A stretch of 64,000 nucleotides of DNA from Centropus unirufus (Eukaryota > Chordata > Aves > Cuculiformes > Centropidae): assembly GCA_013397695.1 (NCBI GenBank), contig VYZI01000012.1:3397549-3461548 (forward strand), written 5' to 3'. The notes below the pieces were generated by a model, which saw nothing but the letters and a program-made list of their open reading frames with translations, had not been told where the DNA came from and ran no database searches. Position numbers and translations under genes: made by a program. Below, one piece after another: positions 1 through 12,000 of this stretch. The first letter of the stretch is position 1, and every line of letters begins with the position of its first letter.

Positions 1-70
1 CGGGATCGGAACTCCGACCGCCTGGAAAGGGGAATGCACGAGGATGCTGAGCACTTTCCTTCCCTTTCAG

Positions 71-250
71 AGAACGGGACGGGTTGTATCCTTTCTTCTT
101 CATCGGAGTTCCCTGAAGGATTTTTCACACCGCAGGAGAGAAAGGATGGAGGAATCGTTATCTATTTCATAATTATACTTTACATGTTTCTGGCCGTGTC
201 CATTGTGTGCGATGATTACTTTCTCCCATCTCTGGAGATCATCAGTGAAT
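71..250 (+). CDS. SLC24A5: SLC24A5 exon 2
   Basis: The acceptor is tccctttcag at 61-70 and the donor gtaagt starts at 251. It encodes the lumenal N-terminus with an NGT glycosylation sequon, the conserved SEFPEGFF block, and the first membrane helix of the mature protein (IVIYFIIILYMFLAVSIV). It is phase 1 at both ends. An ATG at 34 is in frame, but it lies in the acceptor tract and is not taken as a start. Confidence 0.95.
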
Positions 251-3200
251 GTAAGTGCACAGCCTCATCTTCTCCTATAAAACTACGTGCTTGGGGTAGA
301 ACATTCTTTTTAAGAAAAGCTTCAAAAGGGGAGTGCTTTGGAGACAAAACTAAAGGGTTCGGAGTCCCCTGGGCACAGTTAGGCTCGATACAATAATTAC
401 TTTGATTCAAAATAGCATTGATACATTGCAAAGGCACACTCCGATTACACTCTGCACAGGCATTCCTTGAAATTTTGCTTTCCTTGTGCCTGGAGAGAAA
501 TGGTAAAGCTTCCTCAGTATTAACTAAACTGACATTAGGACTTTGGGGTGAGCTCCAATATGTTCAGTGAAAGCAAGAAAAGAAAGGGGCTATGTGTGGT
601 GAACACAACAGGGGATGGATGACAGACTATCCCAAACCAAGAAACCAAAACTCTCCCTCTATTTTAACATGACCTTAAGAACCTTGCTCAAGTTTCTCTA
701 CTTCTTCTAAAGTAGTGAAGAAGTATCAGGATGAGCTACTGTTTATATACTGAAGGGATGATAGAAGAGGAATACCACAGTTACCACAGTTCTGTGAAAT
801 CTAAACTCCTAATAACTCCCCAGGCTTCAGCAGACCACTGAATCAAAGAGATGGTCTTGGCTGAGTTCAGTTTTTCATTGCCAAGAATAATAAAAAAAAA
901 AATAAATAAATCCCCTAGGGAAATTCATCCCTGAAAAATGGAAAACATTCTCCAGACCAGAACACTTACAGAAGATGTAAGTTTAAACATTGCTGTAGAG
1001 TTGGTATTTTTTTATTGATGAGAAATAAGCATTTGTCAGACTTTTTCTGGTTACCCATACATCTCTGTTCTGTGTGGAACTTCATCCACAGAGCGAGTTA
1101 CATTTCAGAAAGCCAACTTACCAGAAGAAAAATATCACTTAATTCAAGCAAGACGCAGGCTCTTAGACTTACTTACAAAGAGAAAATTTGATTTTAAGAT
1201 TGCATCACTAGTTTGAATTTAAGTAGTATTTCTGATACGTGAAGATGAAATTTCCCTGGAAGATAAGATAGACTTGACATGGATCACGTATTAATATCAC
1301 ACTAGCGCCCAAGGAATTTCTCCATAGTTATTAGCCATACAAAACAGAGCTAATGCCTCCATATGTTTGCCTATTTTACATTTTAGGACCACACTAAAAT
1401 CTTTTTATTATCTATACTACTTTTCTGGTAGTTAAACTACTTTCTGTAGTGAAGATAGAAATAAATTAGCCCAATAAATGAGGCCATGTTTTCAATGACC
1501 AATTTAAAACAAACACATTAACTGTATGAAAATTAGAAGTTCATTCTATTAAACCATAGCAGCTTCTAACACAATATACTAATGCAACTGATGGGTACAG
1601 ACTACTAAAGTGTGTTTTTCTCTTAAAATATTCTTTTGCTCTATCCTCAGGCCTTGGCCTCTCTCAGGATGTTGCTGGAGCAACTTTTATGGCTGCTGGA
1701 AGCTCTGCTCCAGAGCTCGTCACTGCTTTTCTAGGTAAGAGACACATATTTTGACTCCTCAGAATCTAGGATTCTTTTCCTTGCATGCCAAACTGAAACA
1801 TACCGGAGTAATTTTCCTTATAGGAGTCTTCGTCACAAAGGGAGATATTGGCGTCAGCACCATCCTTGGATCGGCAATTTATAATCTTCTTGGTATTTCT
1901 GCAGCTTGTGGACTGTTTTCCAGTGTGGTATGTATCAACTTTGATAGTTCTGCTCCTAAGAGCCAAATGGTTATCCTTTCCGATTTGTCAACAAAAACCA
2001 AGAGAGACTTACTATGACAACCGTCAAGTTTATTGTTTAGTAGCAAAACCAGCATGTATTCAGTTTTAAGATAACTTGCTATGAAAGTCTTTAAAAACAC
2101 TAACTTGTTAAATATCATACTGAAGTCATTCCTAAGAATCTTAATTTTTTACATAATATAGAAACAACATTGATGCAGCATTTACAGCACTTAGTGAAAG
2201 TATTACAGACAAGTTTAAGAAAAAGTAAATTAATCTGTGATCTGCAGGTTTCGAGGCTATCCTGTTGGCCACTGTTTAGAGACTGTCTGGCATATACAAT
2301 TAGTGCAGCAGCAGTCCTCGCGATGATATCTGACAACACAATTTACTGGTAAGAGCGCAAGTAGTGTTCAATTCATGTTGACTGGAGATGAGTGAGCCAG
2401 TATTTTAACAAACAAGCAAAAAAAAACCAAACCCCAACTTCCAAGTAGCCTGAACTGCCATTCACTAACAGAAATAAACTTCCTGTCAGCTTTAAAAACC
2501 CTAGAAAGTGACAACGCTTGTAAAGATCATTACCTAAACATTCAAACCCTACATATTTATAAAGTTTGATCTGCATAGGTTTGTCTGCACAGACTTGACA
2601 ACTTCTATCATAACTGTTTTGGCATAGCTAGTAGTCTTCATCGTTTACTCCTTTCAAGCCTTTCCTTTAACAGGATCATTGTTAAGAAAAGCATTTGTTT
2701 GCCAGAAGGAGATCATGAGTTTCTGATGCTTTAATTCTCTTCCATCAACACTGAAACTCCTGTTGCCTCAATAAGTCAATCGGGTCCAGCACTATAGCAC
2801 ATACCATCCCTCCCTTAACCATCACATTAAGAGTCAATTTTGCAGACATCAGCAAAATTATTCAGTCAGTAGGATGCCCTGGAAAGCATGCAGCTACACA
2901 ATACACAAACAAGATTCTGCAGGGGAGGGAAATTAATCAAACTGCTGAAAGACATGGAGACACTAATGAACTTCCATGACATCACCCATACAACTGCAAA
3001 TAGATACTTTTGTGTTTTTTCCTTTTGCTAGTCTTACAAATTCTCTCCTTATGCCAGTCCTTTTAACAAATTAAAGAGTTGAGGGAGAGTGTTACATGTT
3101 GTGTATTCTATTTTTTTTTTATTCTAGGTATGAAAGTGCTTCCTTATTATTGATATATGGGGTTTATATTCTGGTACTATGTTTTGACATTAAAATCAAC

Positions 3201-6200
3201 CAATACCTCATGAAAAAGTTCAGTCCTTGCTGTACGTGTTTTACAAAAGCGATGGAAGAGAATGCTGAGCAGCAGCCACTGGTTGGATGGAGGGAAGAGA
3301 GTGGACCTCTAATTCGTCCACAGTCAAGAACAGATAGTGGCATTTTTCAAGATGAACTGGACTATGCTCACCTTTCAACAAGCTTGCACGGGCTTGATGA
3401 AATCTCTAAAGGTACAAGTATTAAAGCTGTCTCTAGGACTCTGCATGCCTGTCTGCACCAATTCAAATAGAGAACAGGCTTTGAGATAATAATAATATTT
3501 TGCTCATAGAAGAACTCCACTCTAGTATTTCAGTGTTATATTCTGGGAAAGGGTAATCATTAAGCAAGATCAGTGACTTCATTTATATGAAGTTGCTCAT
3601 TTGTGTCATATTACAACAGCAGACTTATATCAATTCTTGCTCTGCACATTTGATGCTTCCCAGCAACAGTGCTTGTAAAGAGCAGTATCAGCTGAAAGAC
3701 AATGCCACTGTGCTAATATATACCACTTGCTTATGAAAATGGCACGTTCATACGCATTAATTCAGAAGTAAATGAATAGCTGTTATGTGGCCATAACTTA
3801 GGCAAAACACAGCAGTTGGTACTTACTCTTGATTAAACACTGCATAAACTTTTCTAGAAAAAATCACTTATCCACTTTAGTCTTCTCTTACTAACATGGT
3901 ACTAAACAGTTGATTTCAGAGTTGTGGCCAGTGTGATGTAGGTACTGGGTAAGACTGCAGGTAGAACTTGCGGAAGTACTTCCTGCCTTTTCTCAGTATT
4001 CTCACAAGTAGAGGCCAGTAATAATACCCTACCCTATGATTCAAACTTAATGCTACAGTTTAAATTACGTTTTCTTCAACAGATCATCCAAGTGTCTTCA
4101 CCATGCCTGAAGCAGATATGAAGAGAATTTTGTGGGTATTATCCCTTCCCATTATTACACTACTCTATTTGACTATACCAGATTGCAGAAGACAGTTTTG
4201 GAGGAACTGGTTCATGGTGACATTTTTAATTTCAGCAGCATGGATTTCTGCAATAACTTATGTTCTTGTATGGATGATAACAATAGCAGGTAGGTAACTA
4301 AAATGCTGCTGTTACACATAATTAACCAATTGAGAATCATTAAAAAGAAAAGTTTTCTCCCTGTGTTTGGCAATACATACTTTGCTTAAAAAAAAAACCA
4401 ACAAAAACAAAACCAACAAAAACTGCTTATGTTTGCCACTTTCTTCCACCTCATGAAGCCACTTTAGAGTTTAGCTGCTTCAGACTGCCTACCATCACAG
4501 GAATGAGGATTTGTTTACATACACAAAAAACAGCCTACATTTAAAGACAGTTACTTTAAACTGCTTCATATAGTGAAACAATTAGATGCACAGCAATAAA
4601 CTTGTCTAGCTGAAGTATGACAAACATGGCATGGAATTAAAAGTTCAGGCTTCTGTAAAAGATCCATTACTTCTATACCTATATTATTATTTAATACAAT
4701 AGTAAGAGATTTGGCATTAAATTAACTGCCAAGAACACCTCCAAAATTTTTGTACGATTTTATTATAGCTCTAGCATCAGGTGTTTATTAAACATTTTTG
4801 GTGCATGTGTATGTAGCTCTTACAAACCTGCATCATAAGGTGAAGCAGTAAAATAGCCTTTAAGTGAGAGAAAGGGGTGCGAAATTTTTGAGAGAATGTT
4901 CTTCCACATCTTAAGGTACTAAAGGTCTCCTCACTTCTCTGTTTCTCCACTCAGCTTGAGAAAAATCCAGGTTTTAAGAACAAGCAGAAACGAAATCTCT
5001 AACAAGAAAAAAAAAATGTTACAAAGCTTGCTATTTCCACACTATAGCTCACTAATCCTACTCAAGTTTTCTGCTAGTTCAGCATCCTAAACTTGTTTTT
5101 AACTTAAGTGCAATGAATAACTCCTTGTTCAATGCAGAAACAGACCTACACATTTCAAAGACCTTTGAGAAATTACTAGTAGTTCACTGGATACAACACT
5201 CACTAGGTTCACTCCTTGGTCAAGTAATTTTCCACTTGTATCAAAAGAACAAGGATTTACTGGATGGATGCTAGAACCCTTTAAAACGATTCAAAGGGAA
5301 GTTATTGCTGTTCTAGACAATGCACTAATTCATATGAAAGCAGGTGCACTGGGGATTCAAATAGTCTGTTAGTGCACTTTAAAGTCATCACAAGCAGTAC
5401 TGGGGTCTTTGGCCCACTACTTCTAGGTCAAATAGGTTCTATCTATATATTAAAATGCTAACAATTAACACATATCTTCAGGTCCAGGTTCTTTCATGAA
5501 GGGTGACTCAAAAATTCTATCATTGCATAAACAAGTTATCATATAGGTATCGTAGCCGGGGACTAAATCTTGATGGTCAAGAACAAACCTAACTTATTAC
5601 CACTTCATTGCTAGCAAATAGAATTTAACTATGTATAGAAAGATACTGCTACACAAAATTAACTAAAGGCTAGAAAAATAAGACCACTCTCCCTCTATGG
5701 TCACTTGCCAGAAAAAAGAAAAAAAAAAAACAAAACCAAAAAAACCCAAAACAACCTACACATTAACTAGAAGATAAATTTAAAAAAGAAAAAAAAAAAA
5801 GATTCACCTGAGTTTAGGTTCCATTTTATAACCTTCAGAGGGCTAGAAACTACCATTTGGTACATAAGGCTGGTTGATTCATATTTCACCTTGGTTTACG
5901 TGGCATGAACCATTATTTTCCAGCCTGTCTGGTTTATGAAAAGATCATCTTGTTGGTCCCTCATCCTACAAATGTCTTCCATTAGGAGTGATGGAAGAAT
6001 AAATACCAGTACAAATTATAAATACCAGTACAAATTCCGCACCAGGATCACGTTAGTCCCTCTGAACTAACGCACAGTTTCAAACAGAAATTTACTGAGC
6101 TGATCTAGACTAAGCTGGTATGCACTAGGCAAGCATTGCTGACCAAGCTTAGAGTACCACTTCTTATTTTAAGAAAGCTGCCTTCATTAGTGTCCAAATA

Positions 6201-8129
6201 TTGCAAGTAAGAATTCAGACTTGAAAAAAAACCAAAACAATATTCTCCTTAATGAAAAAAAAATTTAAGAAAACCCAATGACCTGGTTTGGGTAGAACTA
6301 TTAAACACTTCAATGTAGTAATGCTTGTAAACAGTACAATTGCTAAACTTATCCTGAAGATAGATCTGAATCCTGTATTTTAAGTGAGGAAAAAATACTT
6401 GCAGGATACATGGGGTGAAAAAGTCAGGAAGAATAAGCTGCTTTTAAATTAACAGTATAAAAATTTTGTTAATTTAAACCAGTGTTTACCTAAAGAAATT
6501 CATGCTTCTAAAGAATTACATGCACTTCAATCATAGAAAAATTCTGCATTTTGATTCTTCCAAAGCCAATAAAAGAACTTCAATTGAAGTGAAATGGTAA
6601 AACCATGTCATTGAAACTGCATTATGGTATTGTATTGGTCTCAGGGTCTCTCCTCCCAAAGAAAACTCATGTGCTTTTTTCCTCCCACTTTGAAGAGTTA
6701 TTACTTCATGAGACTTTTGAGCACTAATGATGAGATGCCCAAAACTACAGAAGACTTATTTTCCAGAAACTAGAGGGGTGCGGGGGGAAGCAGGGGATGG
6801 AGTAGATTGTTAGAACATTTTAACTTACGTTGTATCTGAAAAAAAGAAACCAACCCTCTGAACAGGTACCATCTTGACCACTGGAGACATTTCACTCAGG
6901 TCTTTGAGAAATTTATTAAGTAGGGTTGCTGCTGTACTATTGATTTAAAAAAAAAAAGGGGGGGGGGAGGGGATGGCATGTATTCCTTTGTTGTTATTCT
7001 TGTTTTGAACTACTTCATGATTCAAACATTTTGGATGTAAAGTTAGCTGACAGATTCCTTTTGAAATTACTGTTTGATTACTAATTCTTCCTCCAGCAGA
7101 GTCCAAAGTAATTGCTTCGGGTGAAACTTAAACTAAAACCATACTTGTATTTTCTACTGCTATTTATCAACTGCAGGTGAAACACTGGGAATTCCAGAGT
7201 CAGTAATGGGTCTCACGTTACTGGCAGCAGGAACAAGTGTACCAGACACAGTTGCAAGTGTGCTGGTGGCTCGAAAAGGTAAAGATATGTCTTCAAAGGG
7301 TATCATGAAAAAAAGCATTCTAGTCAACATTTCCAGAAATCCGAGGTGTAACTTCAACATTTTTGCCCCAGATTCTAGAGCTCTAGTAATAAATAAATAA
7401 ATAGCTTACCTGAAGAAGCTGCTGCTGAGACATTTAAAAACCTCTCAGAGTATCTTAGAGAAGTATTCTAGATAAGTCTGATTTGCTGTTGATCAAGTAT
7501 TCTTACAGTTTTACTGCAATACACAACTGTAGGTCTTGGTACTTTAAACACAACTGGATTTTCTAACAGCCTAACTTATTTTAAGTGCAACTGTGCAGAT
7601 GCTGGTGATTTAGGGAGAGGAGTTTTTTTTATGCTTGTGGTACCCAAAACCATGATCTGTAGAATCACGACTATAATTTTTTCAATGAAAAGTCTGAAAA
7701 GGGTGCTCTGTAAGAAACTGAGGGCTGACAGACTTTTCCTCCAAAACAGTTTGGTAATTTCATACAATACAATTAAGTAGACTTATTTGTATTTCTTCTT
7801 TTACAGGAAATGGAGATATGGCCATGTCTAATGTCGTAGGATCCAATGTATTTGACATGCTCTGTTTGGGAATACCCTGGTTTATAAAAACTGCCTTCAT
7901 AAATACATCAGGACCCATAGAAGTGAACAGCAGTGGTTTGACATACACGGCCATTTCTCTTATCTGTTCTGTTGCTTTTATTTTTCTGGCAGTTCATCTG
8001 AATGGCTGGAAAATAGACAAAAAATTGGGAGCAATTTGTCTTGTACTGTACTTAGTATTTACTGTATTATCTATTTTATATGAACTTGGCATTATAGGAA
8101 ACAATCCTACAAGGGTCTGTGGTAACTAG
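71..8129 (+). CDS. SLC24A5: SLC24A5 (NCKX5), K+-dependent Na+/Ca2+ exchanger, exons 2-9, 5' partial
   Basis: Intracellular cation exchanger of the CaCA superfamily, needed for melanosome maturation and pigmentation. Coding exons, all with GT-AG borders and matching phases: 71-250, 1651-1734, 1824-1927, 2248-2348, 3128-3411, 4083-4289, 7177-7278, 7807-8129. They give about 461 residues; human NCKX5 has 500, so only the roughly 40-residue signal-peptide exon is missing, left of the window. Both alpha repeats are intact: alpha-1 (exons 3-4, motif GSSAPELVTAFLG) and alpha-2 (exons 8-9, motifs GTSVPDTVAS and GSNVFDMLCLGIPW). The acidic residues expected to bind cations are present: Glu at 1713-1715, Asp at 7245-7247 and Asp at 7854-7856. 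The loop in exon 6 has a CCTC cysteine cluster and an acidic, serine-rich stretch. The neighbour MYEF2 converges on it. No frameshift or internal stop was seen. Confidence 0.97.
1651..1734 (+). CDS. SLC24A5: SLC24A5 exon 3 (alpha-1 repeat, first half)
   Basis: An 84-nt exon after ctatcctcag, donor gtaaga. It encodes SQDVAGATFMAAGSSAPELV, the core of the first ion-binding alpha repeat. The codon at 1680-1682 (gca, Ala) is equivalent to human residue 111. The following intron is only 89 nt. Confidence 0.96.
   Translation, partial: ALASLRMLLEQLLWLLEALLQSSSLLF
1824..1927 (+). CDS. SLC24A5: SLC24A5 exon 4 (alpha-1 repeat, second half)
   Basis: A 104-nt exon, acceptor ttccttatag, donor gtatgt. 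It encodes VFVTKGDIGVSTILGSAIYN and the start of the next helix, nearly identical to human NCKX5. Confidence 0.96.
2248..2348 (+). CDS. SLC24A5: SLC24A5 exon 5
   Basis: A 101-nt exon, acceptor gatctgcag, donor gtaaga. It encodes LSCWPLFRDCLAYTISAAAV, a short cytosolic turn and the next helix, ending in a split Trp codon completed by exon 6. Confidence 0.95.
3128..3411 (+). CDS. SLC24A5: SLC24A5 exon 6 (large cytosolic loop)
   Basis: A 284-nt exon, acceptor ttattctag, donor gtacaa. It finishes a helix (LLLIYGVYILVLCFDIKINQ) and enters the central hydrophilic loop, which carries SPCCTC (possible palmitoylation cluster), EQQPLVGW and SRTDSGIF, all recognisable from human NCKX5. Confidence 0.95.
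4083..4289 (+). CDS. SLC24A5: SLC24A5 exon 7
   Basis: A 207-nt exon, acceptor ttcttcaacag, donor gtaggt. It encodes the end of the cytosolic loop (MPEADMKRILWVLSLP) and two membrane helices ending in LVWMITIAG. Confidence 0.95.
7177..7278 (+). CDS. SLC24A5: SLC24A5 exon 8 (alpha-2 repeat, first half)
   Basis: A 102-nt exon, acceptor caactgcag, donor gtaaag. It encodes GIPESVMGLTLLAAGTSVPD, the second alpha repeat with its conserved Asp at 7245-7247. Confidence 0.96.
7807..8129 (+). CDS. SLC24A5: SLC24A5 exon 9 (alpha-2 second half, C-terminus, stop)
   Basis: The acceptor is cttcttttacag. It encodes GDMAMSNVVGSNVFDMLCLG and the last helices, ending LYELGIIGNN and then TRVCGN before a TAG at 8127-8129. 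The C-terminus is the same length as in human. Confidence 0.96.
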
Positions 8130-8158
8130 TCTTAATCAGTGATTATACTGATGGAAAA

Positions 8159-8215
8159 AATAAAAGCAGGAGAGAAAGTTCAATTTCTTCAATTTAGTAA
8201 AAAAAAAAAAATAAA
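8159..8215 (+). promoter_or_regulatory. SLC24A5: Candidate SLC24A5 polyadenylation signals
   Basis: AATAAA at 8159-8164, 30 nt after the stop codon, and again at 8210-8215 inside an A-rich run. Either could end a short 3' UTR. The A-rich context makes chance occurrence possible, so the true cleavage site is uncertain. Confidence 0.45.
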
Positions 8216-8521
8216 AATTCCAAACTCCCAATGGGCTCTAAATCTTATCACAGAACTATGTCATGTCATTAAAGTACTATCAAGTAGAACAAAGAGTTCA
8301 CAGCCTAATTGGAGCCCTTTCTTTTAGTCAAGAATTACAGTATGACTACAATGCACATATAAAACCAAAACTCTGAGGGGGGGGAAAAAAAAAAAAAAAA
8401 AAAAAAAGACATCTACTTTTTACATTACAATGTTGATACACACTGGGGAAAAAATATAAATCAGAAAACACTGAACAAATCCCACTATGCAATCTTGAGA
8501 TTAACAGAGCAAATGGCTTAT

Positions 8522-8527
8522 TTTATT
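8522..8527 (-). promoter_or_regulatory. MYEF2: Candidate MYEF2 polyadenylation signal
   Basis: TTTATT on the + strand reads AATAAA on the - strand, about 340 nt downstream of the MYEF2 stop. If used, the palindromic element at 8574-8670 lies inside the MYEF2 3' UTR. Confidence 0.4.
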
Positions 8528-8573
8528 AAAAACAGTATAACCATTCATTTAAACTGAATGACTAGAGACACTT

Positions 8574-8670
8574 GGCCTAATTTTCCAAAGGCGCTGAGCA
8601 TCCAATGCTTCCATGGTCTCAGGGACCTGTAGGTGCTCAGTGCCTCTAAAAAAAACAACAAAAATCAGGC
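8574..8670. repeat. 97-nt palindromic (MITE-like) repeat
   Basis: The ends are ggcctaatttt (8574-8584) and aaaatcaggc (8661-8670). Inner arms aggcgctgagca (8589-8600) and tgctcagtgcct (8634-8645) pair at 11 of 12 bases around a 33-nt loop. From memory, this resembles palindromic elements built on 'aggtgctgagcacc' arms that are common in turtle and crocodilian DNA and occur as old copies in birds. The family name is not known to me. Confidence 0.6.
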
Positions 8671-8868
8671 AAATTGTCTTTAAAAACCAAACATAGTAAG
8701 ATTCAGTTAACAAGTATCACAGTATATTAAACACTATACTGTTAAAGGCTGGTGGGATTTAAAAGTTCCTTTTTTACAGCTTTTGTAAGCATACAATGTT
8801 ACTAAAAATGACTTACTAGGATAGAGAAGCTAAACAGACATAGGAATGTTCCTGAACACAGTTTTAAA

Positions 8869-9032
8869 TTATGCATTGCGATCCAAGCGTACATCAATTT
8901 CTCTGCCACTGATTTTTATGCCGTTCATTATCCTACAGGCCTTTTCAGCAGATTCTGGTGAGTCAAATCTGACTGTTCCACAGCCCTTTGATTTTCCATT
9001 CTCCATTTTTATTTCTGCAAACATTACATGAC
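8869..9032 (-). CDS. MYEF2: MYEF2 exon 17 (RRM3 C-terminal half, stop)
   Basis: 164 nt; the acceptor reads ttattcag on the - strand. It encodes HVMFAEIKMENGKSKGCGTV with the RNP1-like core and ends in REIDVRLDRNA plus TAA, identical to the human C-terminus. Confidence 0.96.
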
Positions 9033-12000
9033 CTGAATAAATAAGTTAAACAGCAGTTATTTCAAGTCTTCAGTGCGCTAACAACTTAAAGAACTCAGAA
9101 GCAATAAAAAAGCATTTTTCAATGTAATCTAGAGGGACATATGAAATTAACACTTTCAGACTGATGGTTTATTCACTTATTCAGGGAAGGTGACACAGGT
9201 CAAAACAGCAATAAAGAATCCAAATTAAGATCCAAGACATCCAATCTTTCCTTCACACTAGTCAAAGATGAAGTATGTCTCTATTTGACCTCAAGTGTGA
9301 AACAAAGTGCCCTGTAACACTAAGGGAAGGTTTTGCAGTTCATTTACCAACAGTGCCCAAATTGTGACTACTGACAGGCATTTTTAGCTGAATTATTGTT
9401 CAGTATCATCTGCCATGTTCATCACAGCCACATATCAAAGCACCACAACAATCAAGCAATTTTCTAAAGAAGCTGCAGAGCAAAGTTAGAACCTTTAAAA
9501 CATTAAAGGTTGCCAACTTAGGAGTAGAAAAGTAGCACGCACTATACAATTCCTGTAGTGCTTTCCCGAGTTGGATACTCAACTCTTAATGCAAGCATTT
9601 TACATGATGTCTTGGAACCTAAGAATGTTCAATGCCTGGAGCTCAAGAGGTTTTGCTTATATTATGTTGTGGCATACCACTTCTGAGCACCCAGATGTCA
9701 CAAAGAACAAGAAGCCTTTCTCAAAAATTCATACCTTTTTCTTTTTAAACATCATATAATAGAAGGCTGGCCCTTCACTGCAAGAAATGGAACATATGGA
9801 GACATGGACTTTATACTCCCTTACAATACTGGCCTGAATACAAGCTGCTTCTTATATTTGTGTGTGTAATTCTTAAAAACAATTCAACATAATTACTTCA
9901 TCTGTTAGTTGCCAAGGAGATAATGAAAAAAAGCCCATTTGAAAATTGCCCAGGCAGTCAAGACTTGAGAAAAAAAAAAAATCTGCCTAGCTATAAAATA
10001 AAATATGTGAACACCTGAAAATTTTCCATAGTTTAACTGTGAGTTTTAATTTATATTAAATCTGCAAATAGCTGTATGAAGGCTGTCTTAGGCTTCAGTA
10101 GTATATTTTAAATTAGTTGTCTTCTTTGTCTCTCAGGAGTAAGAAAAGGCATCCTGTAATTCAGTTAAAGCTTTCTAGTCTGAAAGTGCATTTTCAAAAC
10201 AGAACAATCATGTATTTCTACACACAAACTTCATTTTTCATTCACTTCTGGGAAAAGATTTTTCTGAATTAGATAAAAAGAATTATTGGATATTTGTAGC
10301 AATCCTTTATCTTACATAAAAATGGCCTTTGTTTCTTAACATAAAGGGGAAACGTTACAGCTTGCAAATATGCTAATCAGGATAATCTATTTGCATAAAA
10401 AGCAATCTGCCACTTTGGCAAAATTACTCCGATTTGCTGCAGTACCATTTCTGGAAGTAATACATAACCTGGACAGACCCAAGGCCCTGCATGTCTTTGT
10501 CTCAAAATAAAGGCTACATTATATACTCTGTGTTGGCTAGAAGATACATAATTCCCACTTCAAAAATTAAAAGCTCAAAGAACTTTTAATAATGGAATGG
10601 GTTAAAGTTTATAGCAGATGAGCTCTCAGGGCCAACTGTACCTTGGTCTTGTGTTAGGCCATGCCTGAAAAAACATATTTATGTAACTCAGGAAACCTGG
10701 AGGGTCTAAAGATGAGGCTAACCAGACTTCTTCAAGATAAGGCAACAACCTTGTTTTTCTGTCCTTATCTAACAAAAACTATATAAAACATGAAGTCGAT
10801 GGAACTGAGCATGTACATACCACACTGACTGAATTTCTCCTTTAGCTTCTGCCAGGTCAAGTCAAAAGGAAGCTAGGATATAAAAAAAAAGTATTATTAG
10901 TAAACAGAATATTATAAAGCAAAAAAAAAAAAAAGCATGTGATGAAACATGCACACAAAGTAGACTCCTGGTTTCTGTGTATCCAAATGCTTACGTTTCT
11001 CACAAATATCTGGTTGCCTTTAGAGCCTAATCTCTCTCTCATGCCACCTCCCATTGGGCCAGGCACAAATCCCCGATCGATATCAATGTTCCTGTCCAGG
11101 CCTCCACCCATGGCTGGTCCCATTCGTTCGAAACCAGAACTCATCCGATCCATCCCCATTCCCATTCCTCCAGCCATGCTGTTCATACCACCCATTCCAC
11201 CACCTACATAGAGAAAGAAAAGAATAATAAAAATTTCTTTAGTAATAAACACAACTATTAAAAAAAAAAAATTGTGTCAAGAGAAAAAGAACTGTAATAT
11301 ACGATAAAGCAACTTCCTAGTGCATAGTGACTGATCTGGCAAGTTCAGATCTGGCTAATATTTTAAGGCAAGATATTAGAAGATACAAAGGGTCACCTCT
11401 ATGCAAAAAGTAAAACCCAAACTGCATCAATCTATCAGCCACTCCACCTAATGTTGAACACATGTGAAGAATTATGATTTAAAGGCTGTCCAGTTTAAGA
11501 AATTCTGATACTCTACCAAAAAGAGACAGAGTAAATAACTGTGGCAATGCTAAAATCCAAACAATTTCATCATGTACACTGTTGTTTATTTCGCTTCCTG
11601 CATTGACACTCAACTTTACTCAATGCAGCCAAGGCCATACTTAGCAGTGTTCTAGAGAAAGCATATTTTGCAGAGAACAGATGTTCCTGCTGGTATCGTG
11701 AACAGCATGGACTTTCCTATGACATACACAATGAAATATATTAATACATATCACAAAGAATGAAGATCTACAACATTCAAATATACCCTTAGAATCTCTC
11801 TGAATCACAATGAGAAATTAAGGTAAAGCAAAACTATCAAGATCATTCATGAGGGACTCTCTCTTTAAGCCTTCTGTCTCTCAAAATTGCCCCTGGCAAG
11901 ATATTATTTCTCATCTGCTCTAGCCTGAGGAACTCAGACATTTGCTATAATACAAACTCAGTATATTAAAAATAAACTGACTGATAATCTGAAAATTCAA

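Larger units (their letters stand above)
8130..8868. other. Tail-to-tail 3' UTR region of SLC24A5 and MYEF2
   Basis: 739 nt between two converging stop codons. It holds the candidate poly(A) signals of both genes, a G8-A run at about 8378-8407, and a palindromic repeat at 8574-8670. No coding sequence was seen. The UTRs may overlap as natural antisense. Confidence 0.7.

Noticed and set aside
34..396. Open frame starting at ATG 34 across SLC24A5 exon 2, as a first exon
   Set aside because: Codons before 71 lie in a pyrimidine-rich acceptor tract and match nothing in NCKX5. Human has a separate signal-peptide exon, and this frame runs through the donor at 251 into intron.
8378..8407. G8 followed by a long A run as a processed-pseudogene tail
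   Set aside because: No coding remnant or target-site duplication flanks it. It is more simply low-complexity 3' UTR sequence.
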